Positions 52,430 through 62,523 of a stretch of DNA of 64,000 nucleotides are shown piece after piece; the first letter of the stretch is position 1, and every line of letters starts with the position of its first letter. The notes under the pieces are model-generated. The model did not search any database, had not been told where the DNA came from, and was given only the letters and a program-made list of their open reading frames with translations. Made by a program: the position numbers and the translations under genes. The DNA comes from an uncultured Pelagibacteraceae bacterium (GTDB taxonomy: Bacteria > Pseudomonadota > Alphaproteobacteria > Pelagibacterales > Pelagibacteraceae), in NCBI GenBank assembly GCA_913045275.1, contig CAJWPG010000003.1:1-64000 (forward strand), given 5' to 3'.

Positions 52430-53983
52430 TCAATCTTGATAAGCTTTATCTCTAGCAGACATAATTAGATCATCCGCTTCTTTTTTTGATAAAGCAAAAT
52501 CTTCCAAACATCCTTTGATTCTAACTCTTTCTCCTTTAATCGCGTCATAACTGCCTGTCAATTCATCTGATGCTAAATCTGCAAAATCATGTAGTGTTAA
52601 TATTTTTTGTTCTCCAAGTGTCACTAACATTCCGGGTGTTAATCCCTTATGATTGATTAAATCGTTTTCCAAACCAAGATCTTTAATTTTATTTGAAATT
52701 TCTTCTTGGTCTTTTTTATAAAACTCTTTGGCTCTATCAATTAATTCTTTAGCTGTATCAGTTTCAATTCCTTCTATTTTTGCTAATAACTCAGGAGTGC
52801 TATCTTTAATATCATCAATTGTAGAAAAGCCTTCGGCAACTAGTAATTGTCCTAAAGTTTCATCCAATTCCAAATTTTTGACAAAATTATCTGTTTTTTC
52901 TTTAAATTCTAATTGTCTTCTTTCAGAGTCTTCTTCATCTGTCATAATGTTTATTTCATAATTTAATAATTTTGTAGCCAGCCTAACATTTTGCCCTCTT
53001 CTTCCGATTGCCTTGCTTAAATTTTCCTCTGATAAAATTACATCTAATTTTCTTTCTTCATTATGGACATTTACTCTTTGAACTTCTGCTGGCGACAGCG
53101 CGTTTGCTACAACAACAGCTGGATCTTCAGACCAATTAACTATATCAATTTTCTCTCCTTGAAGTTCGTTAACAACTGCTTGAACTCTGCTTCCTCTCAT
53201 TCCAACACAAGCGCCTACTGGATCTAAAGATGTGTCAATAGCCTTAACACAAATTTTTGCTCTACTTCCAGGATCTCTTGATGAAGACTTAATTTCAATT
53301 AAACCATCATAAATTTCTGGAACTTCCTGTATAAATAGTTTTTCCATAAACTTTGGATGTGCTCTAGATAAAAATATTTGTTGCCCCCTAGGTTCTCTTC
53401 TAACATCCAAACAATAAGCTTTAATTCTGTCGCCCGCTTTAATATTTTCTCTCGGAATCAACTCATTTTTTTGTATAATTGATTCAGTTCGACCTAGATC
53501 AACAATCACATTTCCAAATTCTAATCTTTTTACAATCCCACTTAAAATTGTATCTTTTTTATCTATAAAATCATTATATTGTCTTTCTCTTTCGGCTTCT
53601 CTAACATTAAAAGTTATTACTTGTTTTGCAGTTTGTGCTGCAATTCTACCAAAATCAAAAGAGGGCAAAGGTTGTAATATTTCGTCACCAATTTTTTTGT
53701 CTATATTAATTTCACCAAGCTTTAATGCATCTTCTAGACTTATCTCTACATTTATATTTTCAGGATTTTTTACTATCAATAATTTTCTAAAAATACCAAT
53801 ATCACCGTTATCTCTATTAATTTGAACCTTAATTTCATTTTCAGATCCAAACTTTGATTTGGCGGCTTTTGCTATTCCATTTTCCATGGAATCTATAATT
53901 AATTCTTTATCAATAGACTTTTCTAGCGCTACCGCTTCAGCAATTCTAATTAATTCTAATTTATCTGCTCTTCTATTTAACAT
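52430..53983 (-). CDS. nusA: Transcription termination/antitermination protein NusA
   Basis: MLNRRADKLELIRIAEAVALEKSIDKELII; DPVGACVGMRGSRVQAV KH motif; C-terminal repeats. Confidence 0.97.
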   Translation of the reverse strand: MLNRRADKLELIRIAEAVALEKSIDKELIIDSMENGIAKAAKSKFGSENEIKVQINRDNGDIGIFRKLLIVKNPENINVEISLEDALKLGEINIDKKIGDEILQPLPSFDFGRIAAQTAKQVITFNVREAERERQYNDFIDKKDTILSGIVKRLEFGNVIVDLGRTESIIQKNELIPRENIKAGDRIKAYCLDVRREPRGQQIFLSRAHPKFMEKLFIQEVPEIYDGLIEIKSSSRDPGSRAKICVKAIDTSLDPVGACVGMRGSRVQAVVNELQGEKIDIVNWSEDPAVVVANALSPAEVQRVNVHNEERKLDVILSEENLSKAIGRRGQNVRLATKLLNYEINIMTDEEDSERRQLEFKEKTDNFVKNLELDETLGQLLVAEGFSTIDDIKDSTPELLAKIEGIETDTAKELIDRAKEFYKKDQEEISNKIKDLGLENDLINHKGLTPGMLVTLGEQKILTLHDFADLASDELTGSYDAIKGERVRIKGCLEDFALSKKEADDLIMSARDKAYQD

Positions 53984-54000
53984 TTAGCTTTCTCCAAAAA

Positions 54001-54022
54001 AAAATGGGCCGAGGCCCATTTT
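54001..54022 (-). terminator. Intrinsic terminator immediately upstream of nusA / downstream of metK
   Basis: AAAATGGGCC-GA-GGCCCATTTT perfect palindrome with a T-tract on the - strand. Confidence 0.85.
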
Positions 54023-54044
54023 GAAATTTCAACAATGTACCTGG

Positions 54045-54072
54045 AATATAGGTATTTTTTTTAAATATTCAA
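54045..54072 (-). promoter_or_regulatory. Putative sigma70-like promoter for the nusA operon
   Basis: Reverse strand TTGAAT-N16-TATATT between metK and the terminator hairpin. Confidence 0.35.
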
Positions 54073-54078
54073 CTTTAT

Positions 54079-55242
54079 TTACTGATTGAAAACGTCTGAT
54101 TTATCTGTTTTTTCCCAAGAAAATGATCCATTAGAATCTGGTTCTCTACCAAAGTGTCCATAAGCAGCTGTTTTCTCATAAATTGGTTTATTTAAACCTA
54201 ACATCTCTCTAATTCCTCTTGGGCTTAAATCAAAATTTTCATTTATCAACTTTTCAACATGTTTATTTTTTTCTTCATCGTTATCAAAAAGATCTACATA
54301 AATTGATAAAGGTTTTGAAACTCCAATAACATAAGCAAGCTGAATTAAACATTTTTCTGCAATTTTTGAGGCCACAACATTTTTCGCTAAATATCTTGAT
54401 ACATATGCGGCTGACCTATCAACTTTGGTAGGATCTTTTCCAGAAAAAGCTCCTCCTCCATGTGGTGCCGCACCTCCGTAAGTGTCTACAATAATTTTTC
54501 TTCCTGTTAATCCACTATCACCATCTGGACCACCGATAACGAAATTGCCTGTGGGATTAATATAAATTTCATTTTCATCAAGTCCATTAATAAGATTTTT
54601 TGGTATGGATCTTTCTATATATGGTTTTACTAATTCTCTAACTTGAGATTGATTTACATCAGCAGAGTGCTGGGTTGATATTACAACTGACTTAACTGAG
54701 GCAGGTTTTCCATCTTTATATTCTATTGTAATTTGACTCTTTGAATCTGGCTCAATGTTTTTTAATTTTCCTGATTTTCTATCTTCGGCCATAAGTTTTA
54801 AAATTTTATGTGAATAATGAATCGGTGCTGGCATTAAAACATCTGTTTCATTACACGCATAACCAAACATTATTCCTTGATCTCCTGCGCCTTCGTCTTT
54901 ATTTCCCGATGAGTCTACTCCCATTGCTATATCTGCAGATTGAGAATGAAGATGACTTTCTATTTTTGTGGCTTCTTTCCATGTAAATCCTTTTTGATCA
55001 TATCCAATATCCTTTATACAATCTCTAACATTTTGAATTAAATCATCTTTTTTAATTTCTGGTCCTCTAACTTCTCCAGCTAATATTACTTTGTTTGTTG
55101 TGGCCAGAGTCTCACAAGCTACTCTAGATTGAGGTTCTAAACCTAAATAAGTATCAACAACCATGTCTGAAATTCTGTCACAAACTTTATCTGGATGTCC
55201 CTCTGAAACTGACTCACTTGTAAATAAAAAATTTTTCTTCAT
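54079..55242 (-). CDS. metK: S-adenosylmethionine synthetase
   Basis: [51 protein letters not shown]. Confidence 0.98.
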   Translation of the reverse strand: MKKNFLFTSESVSEGHPDKVCDRISDMVVDTYLGLEPQSRVACETLATTNKVILAGEVRGPEIKKDDLIQNVRDCIKDIGYDQKGFTWKEATKIESHLHSQSADIAMGVDSSGNKDEGAGDQGIMFGYACNETDVLMPAPIHYSHKILKLMAEDRKSGKLKNIEPDSKSQITIEYKDGKPASVKSVVISTQHSADVNQSQVRELVKPYIERSIPKNLINGLDENEIYINPTGNFVIGGPDGDSGLTGRKIIVDTYGGAAPHGGGAFSGKDPTKVDRSAAYVSRYLAKNVVASKIAEKCLIQLAYVIGVSKPLSIYVDLFDNDEEKNKHVEKLINENFDLSPRGIREMLGLNKPIYEKTAAYGHFGREPDSNGSFSWEKTDKSDVFNQ

Positions 55243-56767
55243 TTATTCTTCTTTTTTTCAAAAAAAAAATTAAACTAATGTAAAAAATTAAAAAATAAAA
55301 GAAAATATTATTTCCATAAGAATTAAAAATAGTTTTTTTTGTTTTTTTAAAATTATTAATTTCTAAAAATCCCTTATCAGTTGATTTGAGTTTGCTAATT
55401 ATTTTTCCGCTTGGGTCTATATATGCTGAAATACCATTGTTTGCTGAACGTATTAGATTTTTTCCTTCTTCTATTGATCTAAATATGGAATGAGAAAAAT
55501 GCTGATGTGGACCAACAGAATCTCCAAACCATCCATCTTCCGATATATTAATTATAAAATCAAAATCTTCATTGTTTATATTAATATTTCCTGAATAAAT
55601 TATTTCATAACAAATCAAAGGAATAAAACTAATATTATTAAAATTAATTACTTTTCTTTCATTATCGGAAGAAAAAGATTGGTATCCTTGAGTAATTTTC
55701 TTTAGGCCAAAATTAATTAATAATTTTTCATATGGTAAATATTCTCCAAAAGGAACTAATTTATTTTTATTGTATTTTGCTAAGATATTTACATCTTTGT
55801 CCAAAACTACCAGTGAATTGAATATCTTTGAATTTTCATAACTATTTATACCTAAAATTATTTTGTGTTTATCTGAAAAATTTTCTGAAAAGATATAGCT
55901 ATAATTTTTTAAATCTTGTAAATAAATATTAGAAAGTACACCTTCTGGAAAAATAAAAACTGTATTTTCTAAATTATTAGGTTTGCTTAGTTTTATCAAA
56001 TCTAAAATTGTTTCTTCGGGTTCTTCATTTTGAAAAAATCTTTTAATATCTATTTTTGGAGAAATAATTTTTATTACAAAATTCAACTTTGTTTTATCAA
56101 TTTCTTCATTTTTTTTAATAATGAAGGAGCCGTAAAAAAAATTAATGGATAAAAGTAAAACAAAAAAGAATAATAAAAATATTTTTTTTTTTTTTTTATA
56201 ATTAAAAAAAATTATAACTGGTATTAAAAATAAAGTGATACATAAAAGATTAAAAGCATATGTCCCAATAAATGAGAGAATTTGAATTAATTGTAAATAA
56301 TCTGTAAAACTATAAGCAATCAAATTCCATGGAAATCCACCTAAAATAAAACTTCTTAAATATTCTATTAGTGAAAAAAAAAATGAAAAAATTAATATTG
56401 AGGAAAAATTTTTTTTTAATTTAAAAAAAGAACAACAAACTGTAATGAGGCCATAAAATAATCCCAAAAACAAAGGAATAAAAATTAATGAAAATGGTAT
56501 TAAAGGTTTAAAAATTTCCTCAAAAGTAAGTGAATTTGAAATCCAATATAAATTAGAAATAAAATATCCAAAACCATATATCCATCCAATCTTAAAAGAT
56601 ATCCACTTTCCTTTTTGATAATTGGATAATAGATAATAAAACAATAAAGGAAATGTAATAAAATTTATGAAAAAAAAACTATAAGGTGGAAGGCTATAAG
56701 AAGTAAATAAACCAATTAAAAAAGGTATAATATAAATTAAAATTTTATTTTGTATCAATGAGGTCAA
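55214..56767 (-). CDS. lnt: Apolipoprotein N-acyltransferase
   Basis: Multi-TM N-terminus, nitrilase-like domain ([37 protein letters not shown]). Confidence 0.93.
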   Translation of the reverse strand: MTSLIQNKILIYIIPFLIGLFTSYSLPPYSFFFINFITFPLLFYYLLSNYQKGKWISFKIGWIYGFGYFISNLYWISNSLTFEEIFKPLIPFSLIFIPLFLGLFYGLITVCCSFFKLKKNFSSILIFSFFFSLIEYLRSFILGGFPWNLIAYSFTDYLQLIQILSFIGTYAFNLLCITLFLIPVIIFFNYKKKKKIFLLFFFVLLLSINFFYGSFIIKKNEEIDKTKLNFVIKIISPKIDIKRFFQNEEPEETILDLIKLSKPNNLENTVFIFPEGVLSNIYLQDLKNYSYIFSENFSDKHKIILGINSYENSKIFNSLVVLDKDVNILAKYNKNKLVPFGEYLPYEKLLINFGLKKITQGYQSFSSDNERKVINFNNISFIPLICYEIIYSGNININNEDFDFIINISEDGWFGDSVGPHQHFSHSIFRSIEEGKNLIRSANNGISAYIDPSGKIISKLKSTDKGFLEINNFKKTKKTIFNSYGNNIFFYFLIFYISLIFFLKKRRINEEKFFIYK

Positions 56768-57210
56768 ATTGCTTTGTGAAAATAATTTAATACTAAATTT
56801 TCTTTTTTAGTCATCTTTTTAAAATCTTTTATTTTTTTATGATCATATCCAATTAAATGAAAATATCCATGTATCCACATTTTATCGAATTCTAAAAAAA
56901 AATTTGAAGTTTTTGACCTTTGATTAACTATTTCAAATGAAATAGCTATATCCCCAATATATATACTTTTTTTTTCTATATGGTGAAATGGAAAAGACAA
57001 TACATCCGTAGGTTTGTTTTTTTTTCTAAACTTAAAATTGAAACTTTTCATTTTTTTATTATTTGTCAAAAGAACAGAAAACTCATGTTTTTTTTTTTTA
57101 AAAGAACTAATTTTGTTTAATTTATTAAGTTTTTTTTTAAAATAATTACTTGGATTCTTAATCTTATTCTTCCACTTATAATGATCCAAAACTACATTGG
57201 CTTTGATCAT
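56764..57210 (-). CDS. ybeY: Endoribonuclease YbeY
   Basis: TDVLSFPF, HGYFHLIGYDHKK zinc motif. Confidence 0.92.
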   Translation of the reverse strand: MIKANVVLDHYKWKNKIKNPSNYFKKKLNKLNKISSFKKKKHEFSVLLTNNKKMKSFNFKFRKKNKPTDVLSFPFHHIEKKSIYIGDIAISFEIVNQRSKTSNFFLEFDKMWIHGYFHLIGYDHKKIKDFKKMTKKENLVLNYFHKAI

Positions 57211-58217
57211 TAATCAGTCTTTTGGTCTGAATATGCTTTAACAATTTTTGAAACTAAAGGATGTCTAACAACATCATTATGATCAAAATCAACAATAGAA
57301 ATTTCTTTTAAGTGCCCAAGTAAATTTTTAGAACGATTAAGACCTGATAAAGATTTATTTGGTAAATCAATCTGTGAAGGGTCTCCATTTATTACAATCT
57401 TTGAGTTTTCGCCAATTCTTGTTAAAAACATTTTTATTTGCGTATCTGTTGCATTTTGAGCTTCATCAAGAATTGCAAAAGAATTTTTTAGTGTTCTTCC
57501 TCTCATAAAAGCTAATGGTGCTATTTCTATATCGCCTACTTCAATTTTCTTTTGGATTTTTTCAAAATATAATAAGTCATAAAGTGAATCATATAAAGGT
57601 CTAAGGTAAGGATCTACTTTTTCTCTCATGTCTCCTGGTAAAAATCCTAGTCTCTCACCTGCTTCAACTGCTGGCCTTGATAAAATAATTTTTTCTATTT
57701 TTTTATCCAAAAGCATTGTAAGAGCTACAGCAACAGCTAAGAATGTTTTTCCTGTGCCCGCAGGTCCAGTTGAAATTATTATTTCGCTTTCTTTAAGTGC
57801 TTTAACGTAGTTTTTTTGTTTTTCAGATCTTGGTATTACTGACTTTTTTGGAGTCTTAATAATATATTCTATATTATTTTCTGATGTTTTCAATTTTTCA
57901 TCTATCATAAATTTATTTACTGAAGAAATTATATCTTTTTTTTCAATAGTTCCATTGTTTAAAAATTGGTTAGTTAGAAATTGAATGGCATTTTTTACTA
58001 AATCATTTTTTTCAGGATTACTTTTTACAAGAATAGAATTTCCTCTTGAATAGATCTTAGTTTCGGTAATTCTCTCTAATTCTTTTAAATTGTTATTAAA
58101 TTCTCCAACAATTCCTATTAAAATATCATTGTTTTGAAAAATAATACTAAGTGCATTATTTTCGGAATATACAAATTTTAGTTCTGATTTTGAATTTTTG
58201 TAAGCTATATTGCTCAA
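57210..58217 (-). CDS. PhoH-like ATPase (YbeZ family)
   Basis: STGPAGTGKTFLAVAVALTML, ILDEAQNAT. Confidence 0.95.
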   Translation of the reverse strand: MSNIAYKNSKSELKFVYSENNALSIIFQNNDILIGIVGEFNNNLKELERITETKIYSRGNSILVKSNPEKNDLVKNAIQFLTNQFLNNGTIEKKDIISSVNKFMIDEKLKTSENNIEYIIKTPKKSVIPRSEKQKNYVKALKESEIIISTGPAGTGKTFLAVAVALTMLLDKKIEKIILSRPAVEAGERLGFLPGDMREKVDPYLRPLYDSLYDLLYFEKIQKKIEVGDIEIAPLAFMRGRTLKNSFAILDEAQNATDTQIKMFLTRIGENSKIVINGDPSQIDLPNKSLSGLNRSKNLLGHLKEISIVDFDHNDVVRHPLVSKIVKAYSDQKTD

Positions 58218-58218
58218 A

Positions 58219-59550
58219 TTAAGCTGCTTTCATATTTGTTTCAATTTCACCAAACAAAGTATTTTGATTACTATTATTAATTTTTACATCTACCAGCTTG
58301 CCAATATGATTTTCACTTCCTTTAAATACTACAGATGATAAATATTTATTTCTACCAAATAATTTATTTTGGTCAGAAAGTTTATTTTCTACCAATACTT
58401 CAATTTTTTTATCTTCCATAGATTTATTTAATTCTATTTGATTATTAAATAGTTTTTCTTGAATTATAATTAATCTTTTTTTTGCTATTTCATTATCAAT
58501 CATTTCTAAATTGGCTGCCGTTGTTCCTGGTCTAGGACTAAATATAAATGAAAAAGAATTAATAAATCTAATTTTTTCTAATAATTCCAATGTATCTGAA
58601 AAATCTTTTTCTGTTTCTCCAGGATAACCTATTATAAAATCACTTGAAAACTCTACATCTGGATTTAATTTTTTTATTTTAAAATAAACATCTAAATAAT
58701 CTTCAACTTTGTGTTTTCGATTCATTAATTTTAAAATTCTATCTGAGCCACTTTGTATTGGTAAATGAACAAGGGGCATAAGTTTTTCACTTTTTTTATA
58801 ACATTCAATTAAATCATCTGTCATATCTTTAGGATGAGAAGTGGTATATCTTATTCTTTTAATTTCATTGAACTTATCAAGGTGATTTATCAAATCTGAA
58901 ATTCTATATTCTTTACTATTTTCTTGGAAATAATAAGCATTAACATTCTGTCCTAACAAAGTAATTTCTTTTACTCCGTTTTTAACTAATTGTTCTGCTT
59001 CATTAACAATTTGATTAAATGGTCTGGAATATTCAGGTCCTCTTGTATAAGGTACAACACAAAAGTGACAAAACTTATCACAACCTTCTTGTATAGTTAA
59101 ATAAGCTGATACACTATTATTTTTATTTTCTATTCCATCATAATATTTAAACTTAGAAACAGAATCAAATTCTGTTTCTTCAACTTTTTTTTCAGAAATA
59201 TGGTTTTCTAAAAGATCATTCATTTTATGGTACGATTGTGGACCAATAACAATATCAATATAAGGATCTCTGCTAAATACTTCTTGATTTTCAGCTTGGG
59301 CCACACAACCTGCCATTACCATTATTGGTTTATTTTTTCCTCTATAAATTTTTTTTATTCTACCAATTTCGTGGAATACTTTTTCTTTTGCCTTGTCTCT
59401 AATGTGGCAAGTATTTAATATATAACAATCAACATTATTTTGATCATCACTTTTGTGGTAACCGATTTTGCTAATTGAATCATAAATGCGTTTTGAATCG
59501 TACTCATTCATCTGACATCCAAATGTTTTAATAAAAAAATTTTTTTTCAT
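58219..59550 (-). CDS. miaB: tRNA-2-methylthio-N6-dimethylallyladenosine synthase
   Basis: FIKTFGCQMNEYDS, GCDKFCHFCVVPYTRGPEYSRP, TRAM-like C-terminus. Confidence 0.97.
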   Translation of the reverse strand: MKKNFFIKTFGCQMNEYDSKRIYDSISKIGYHKSDDQNNVDCYILNTCHIRDKAKEKVFHEIGRIKKIYRGKNKPIMVMAGCVAQAENQEVFSRDPYIDIVIGPQSYHKMNDLLENHISEKKVEETEFDSVSKFKYYDGIENKNNSVSAYLTIQEGCDKFCHFCVVPYTRGPEYSRPFNQIVNEAEQLVKNGVKEITLLGQNVNAYYFQENSKEYRISDLINHLDKFNEIKRIRYTTSHPKDMTDDLIECYKKSEKLMPLVHLPIQSGSDRILKLMNRKHKVEDYLDVYFKIKKLNPDVEFSSDFIIGYPGETEKDFSDTLELLEKIRFINSFSFIFSPRPGTTAANLEMIDNEIAKKRLIIIQEKLFNNQIELNKSMEDKKIEVLVENKLSDQNKLFGRNKYLSSVVFKGSENHIGKLVDVKINNSNQNTLFGEIETNMKAA

Positions 59551-59960
59551 TAGCTATTTTTTTTTTTGCCATACAATTCAAGTTTATGATCAACCAATTT
59601 GTATCCATATTTGTCTGCAACTTTTTTTTGTAGCTTTTCAATTTCTTCATCAACAAATTCTATTATTTCTCCAGTTTTTATATCAATTAAATGATCATGA
59701 TGACCTTCGTTTAGTTCTTCATATCTCGCTTTACCGCCTCTAAAGTCGTGCTTAGCAACTATTCCCGCTTCTTCAAAAAGCTTTACAGTCCTGTAGACAG
59801 TAGCAATACTAATTTTTGAATCTATTTTTGATGCCCTTTTGTATAATTCATCAACATCAGGATGATCTTGGGAATCGCTCATAATTTTTGCAATAATTTT
59901 TCTTTGGTCAGTTAGTTTTACTCCTTTTGCAGTGCATTTTTGTTCTATAGTTTCAGACAT
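59550..59960 (-). CDS. fur: Fur-family transcriptional regulator
   Basis: GVKLTDQRKIIAKIM, HPDVDELYKRASK, ISIATVYRTVKLFEEAGIV. Confidence 0.92.
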   Translation of the reverse strand: MSETIEQKCTAKGVKLTDQRKIIAKIMSDSQDHPDVDELYKRASKIDSKISIATVYRTVKLFEEAGIVAKHDFRGGKARYEELNEGHHDHLIDIKTGEIIEFVDEEIEKLQKKVADKYGYKLVDHKLELYGKKKNS

Positions 59961-59967
59961 ATTATAT

Positions 59968-60345
59968 TTAACTCGAATAATGGGGCTTAATCAAATCTTT
60001 ATTTAGTAAGTTTTTGTTCTCTAATTTCAATATTTTTTTATAATCCTTTCCATCAAAATCTTTTGAATTAAAACCAAATAAACTAATATTTTTTGATAGA
60101 GCTATTGCTTTTGCTATTGATATAGATGTTCTTATACTTGATAATTTTCCCGGTCCTTGATTAACAAATATTTTTTCAATATCTTTTAGTTCTATTTTAT
60201 AATTTTTTAAAAAAATTAAAAGAAGATATATAAATTTATCAAAATTTTCTCTACTGTTTATATAAGTGGTAGTATATGATTGTGACTCAGTGATGACAGA
60301 AAAAAAAACTTCTTCTTTAGTTGCGTCAATTATTAAATTTTTCAT
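59968..60345 (-). CDS. tsaB: Short TsaB-like tRNA t6A biosynthesis protein
   Basis: 125 aa; FVNQGPGKLSSIRTSISIAKAIALSKNISLFGFNS is the TsaB/YeaZ core; located upstream of fur-miaB. Confidence 0.75.
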   Translation of the reverse strand: MKNLIIDATKEEVFFSVITESQSYTTTYINSRENFDKFIYLLLIFLKNYKIELKDIEKIFVNQGPGKLSSIRTSISIAKAIALSKNISLFGFNSKDFDGKDYKKILKLENKNLLNKDLIKPHYSS

Positions 60346-61351
60346 ATTTTATTTATTTTTTTTAAATGCTTATGGCGAAAGTGTAAACAAAAAATACCAT
60401 CATAAAGAGCAGGGAATACTCTCTTTAATGTATCATAGATTCAATGAAAATAAATACCCATCGACAAATATTCAAATGGATATATTTAAAAGTCAAATTG
60501 ATATAATTTATAATAATAATTTTAAATTCTATAATCCAGATAAATTTGAAATAGAATTTAATAAACCAAAAACTGAAAAAAAGTTTTTACTTACAATTGA
60601 TGATGCATTTGCATCTTTTTATGAGAACGCATGGCCATACATAAAAGAAAATAAAATACCTTTTATATTATTTGTTTCTACTGATGCTATTGGAAAATTT
60701 GGATATATGACTTGGAGTCAAATAAAAGAAATTGAAAAGGAAGAATTTGTATTTTTAGGAAACCATTCTCATTCCCATGAATATCTAATTAATTATAACT
60801 TTAAAGAATTTAAAAATGATATAGATAAATCTATAAATTATTTTAATAAAAATATCGGCTACAATCCTAAATTTTTCTCTTATCCTTTTGGAGAATATTC
60901 TCTTGAGCAAAAAAATTATATTGCTAAAAACTTTAAATTTGCTTTTGGACAACATTCGGGTGTAATTGATTTAAATAAAGATAAATATGAACTGCCGAGA
61001 TTTCCAATAAATAAAAAATATGGCAATCTAAGTAGATTTGAACGTTTAGTTAAATTTTTACCTTTACAGTATAATAATATTGTGCCTGAAGATAGGTTTG
61101 TGGACTCCGTAAATAATCCACCGGAAATGCATATTGAGTTTTTTGATAAACAAAAGAATTTAGATCTAATATCTTGTTACTCAAATGAAGGTGATGGTTG
61201 GCATAAAACAAATATAAAATTAGAAAATAATAAATTAAATATATTTTTCAGGGAAAAATTTAAAGAAAGAAGAGGTAGAATTAATTGTTCCATGAGAGAT
61301 ATAGAAGGTTGGAGATGGCTTGGTATTCAATTTTCTATAGAATTAAATTAA
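60266..61351 (+). CDS. Polysaccharide deacetylase family protein (start uncertain: 60266 or 60293)
   Basis: LTIDDAFASFYENAWPYIKE, LGNHSHSHEYL; N-terminal hydrophobic signal. Confidence 0.87.
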   Translation: MVVYDCDSVMTEKKTSSLVASIIKFFIFYLFFLNAYGESVNKKYHHKEQGILSLMYHRFNENKYPSTNIQMDIFKSQIDIIYNNNFKFYNPDKFEIEFNKPKTEKKFLLTIDDAFASFYENAWPYIKENKIPFILFVSTDAIGKFGYMTWSQIKEIEKEEFVFLGNHSHSHEYLINYNFKEFKNDIDKSINYFNKNIGYNPKFFSYPFGEYSLEQKNYIAKNFKFAFGQHSGVIDLNKDKYELPRFPINKKYGNLSRFERLVKFLPLQYNNIVPEDRFVDSVNNPPEMHIEFFDKQKNLDLISCYSNEGDGWHKTNIKLENNKLNIFFREKFKERRGRINCSMRDIEGWRWLGIQFSIELN

Positions 61352-62485
61352 ATTTTTAAGTTTTTTACTAGTAGGAAGAATTTTAACATCATCAAATTCT
61401 GTTAAAGAATTTTGTTTAATAATTTTTGATAAAATTTTGGTATATTCAATTCCTGTTTCGGCATACTTATCTAGATATTTTACTAATTCTAAACTATTTA
61501 ATTTTCCATCATTATCTCTTTGAATGGCTCTTTCTTTTCTAAATTTTTTATAGCTCGAATGAGTGTTTATATTTCTCTGATAAGCTTTTACCGAAGCTTT
61601 TAGAACTTTAAAACTTGCAACTTTATGTGTTGAGTTACTGTCCGCTGCCGCTGGTTTAATTCCATTTCCTGTCCAAGTCCACTGACCAAATAATGCATTT
61701 CCCTTTTGAGCAAATCTTGAGGTACCCCATCCAGTTTCTTTGGCAGCTTGAGCTATAGCTAATGAAACTGGAATTTCATCCATTCTAATCTTTAATGTAG
61801 ATAAATCATTTTTTACAACGCCATATTGTTTAAATTTCTTTTTTAGCCATTCAATATCAGACTTGGAATTATTACTTTTGTTCAATATTACAAAAAGCTT
61901 TTTTCTATCTAATTTAATTTTTGTATTTTCTTCAATTATTAAAGGTAGAACAATCTGAATAAATAAATTTTTCCTTTTTTTTACATTTTCAATACTTTTC
62001 ATTTCTTTTGGTAGATGGTCCAAGGTATTGCCAATGTTGACTAACTTTGTTTTTTTAACTCGTTTTAAATTATAGTTTGTATCTTTAAATAACTGTTCTA
62101 TTATTGAAGCACTTAATCGTGATGTGTTAGTATTTTCTTCATCTGATAAAAATACATCAATATCATCAAAAATATTTTCTAAATTACTACTTTCATCTAT
62201 TTTTTTAATTTGATTATTTTTGTTATTAAGAGTTAATTCAAAATTCTTTTTGGAAACATTAATAATTGTTTTATTTTTAGCAAAATTATCATTAAAATAA
62301 TTGACTATAATTGGTAAAGAAAAAAAAGAAAAAATTAAAATAATACTTGCTAATGAAAATATATAAAATTCTTTATACTCATTTTTATTTTTTTCAGTAA
62401 ATGTGTTTAAAACTTTTTTTGATCTTTTAGTTTTTTCAGTTATAGGTTTTTTAAAAATTGCATCATTTCTAATTTTTTTCACCAT
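61343..62485 (-). CDS. Membrane-anchored glucosaminidase-domain protein (Bax-like)
   Basis: AIAQAAKETGWGTSRFAQKGNALFGQWTW; one N-terminal TM. Confidence 0.85.
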   Translation of the reverse strand: MVKKIRNDAIFKKPITEKTKRSKKVLNTFTEKNKNEYKEFYIFSLASIILIFSFFSLPIIVNYFNDNFAKNKTIINVSKKNFELTLNNKNNQIKKIDESSNLENIFDDIDVFLSDEENTNTSRLSASIIEQLFKDTNYNLKRVKKTKLVNIGNTLDHLPKEMKSIENVKKRKNLFIQIVLPLIIEENTKIKLDRKKLFVILNKSNNSKSDIEWLKKKFKQYGVVKNDLSTLKIRMDEIPVSLAIAQAAKETGWGTSRFAQKGNALFGQWTWTGNGIKPAAADSNSTHKVASFKVLKASVKAYQRNINTHSSYKKFRKERAIQRDNDGKLNSLELVKYLDKYAETGIEYTKILSKIIKQNSLTEFDDVKILPTSKKLKNLI

Positions 62486-62523
62486 GATATAATAATTTAA
62501 ATTATAATTATTTTTTAATATTT

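Noticed and set aside
54079-55300. SAM riboswitch upstream of metK
   Set aside because: metK starts inside the lnt 3' end with no untranslated leader, so no room for a riboswitch; nothing resembling one was seen.
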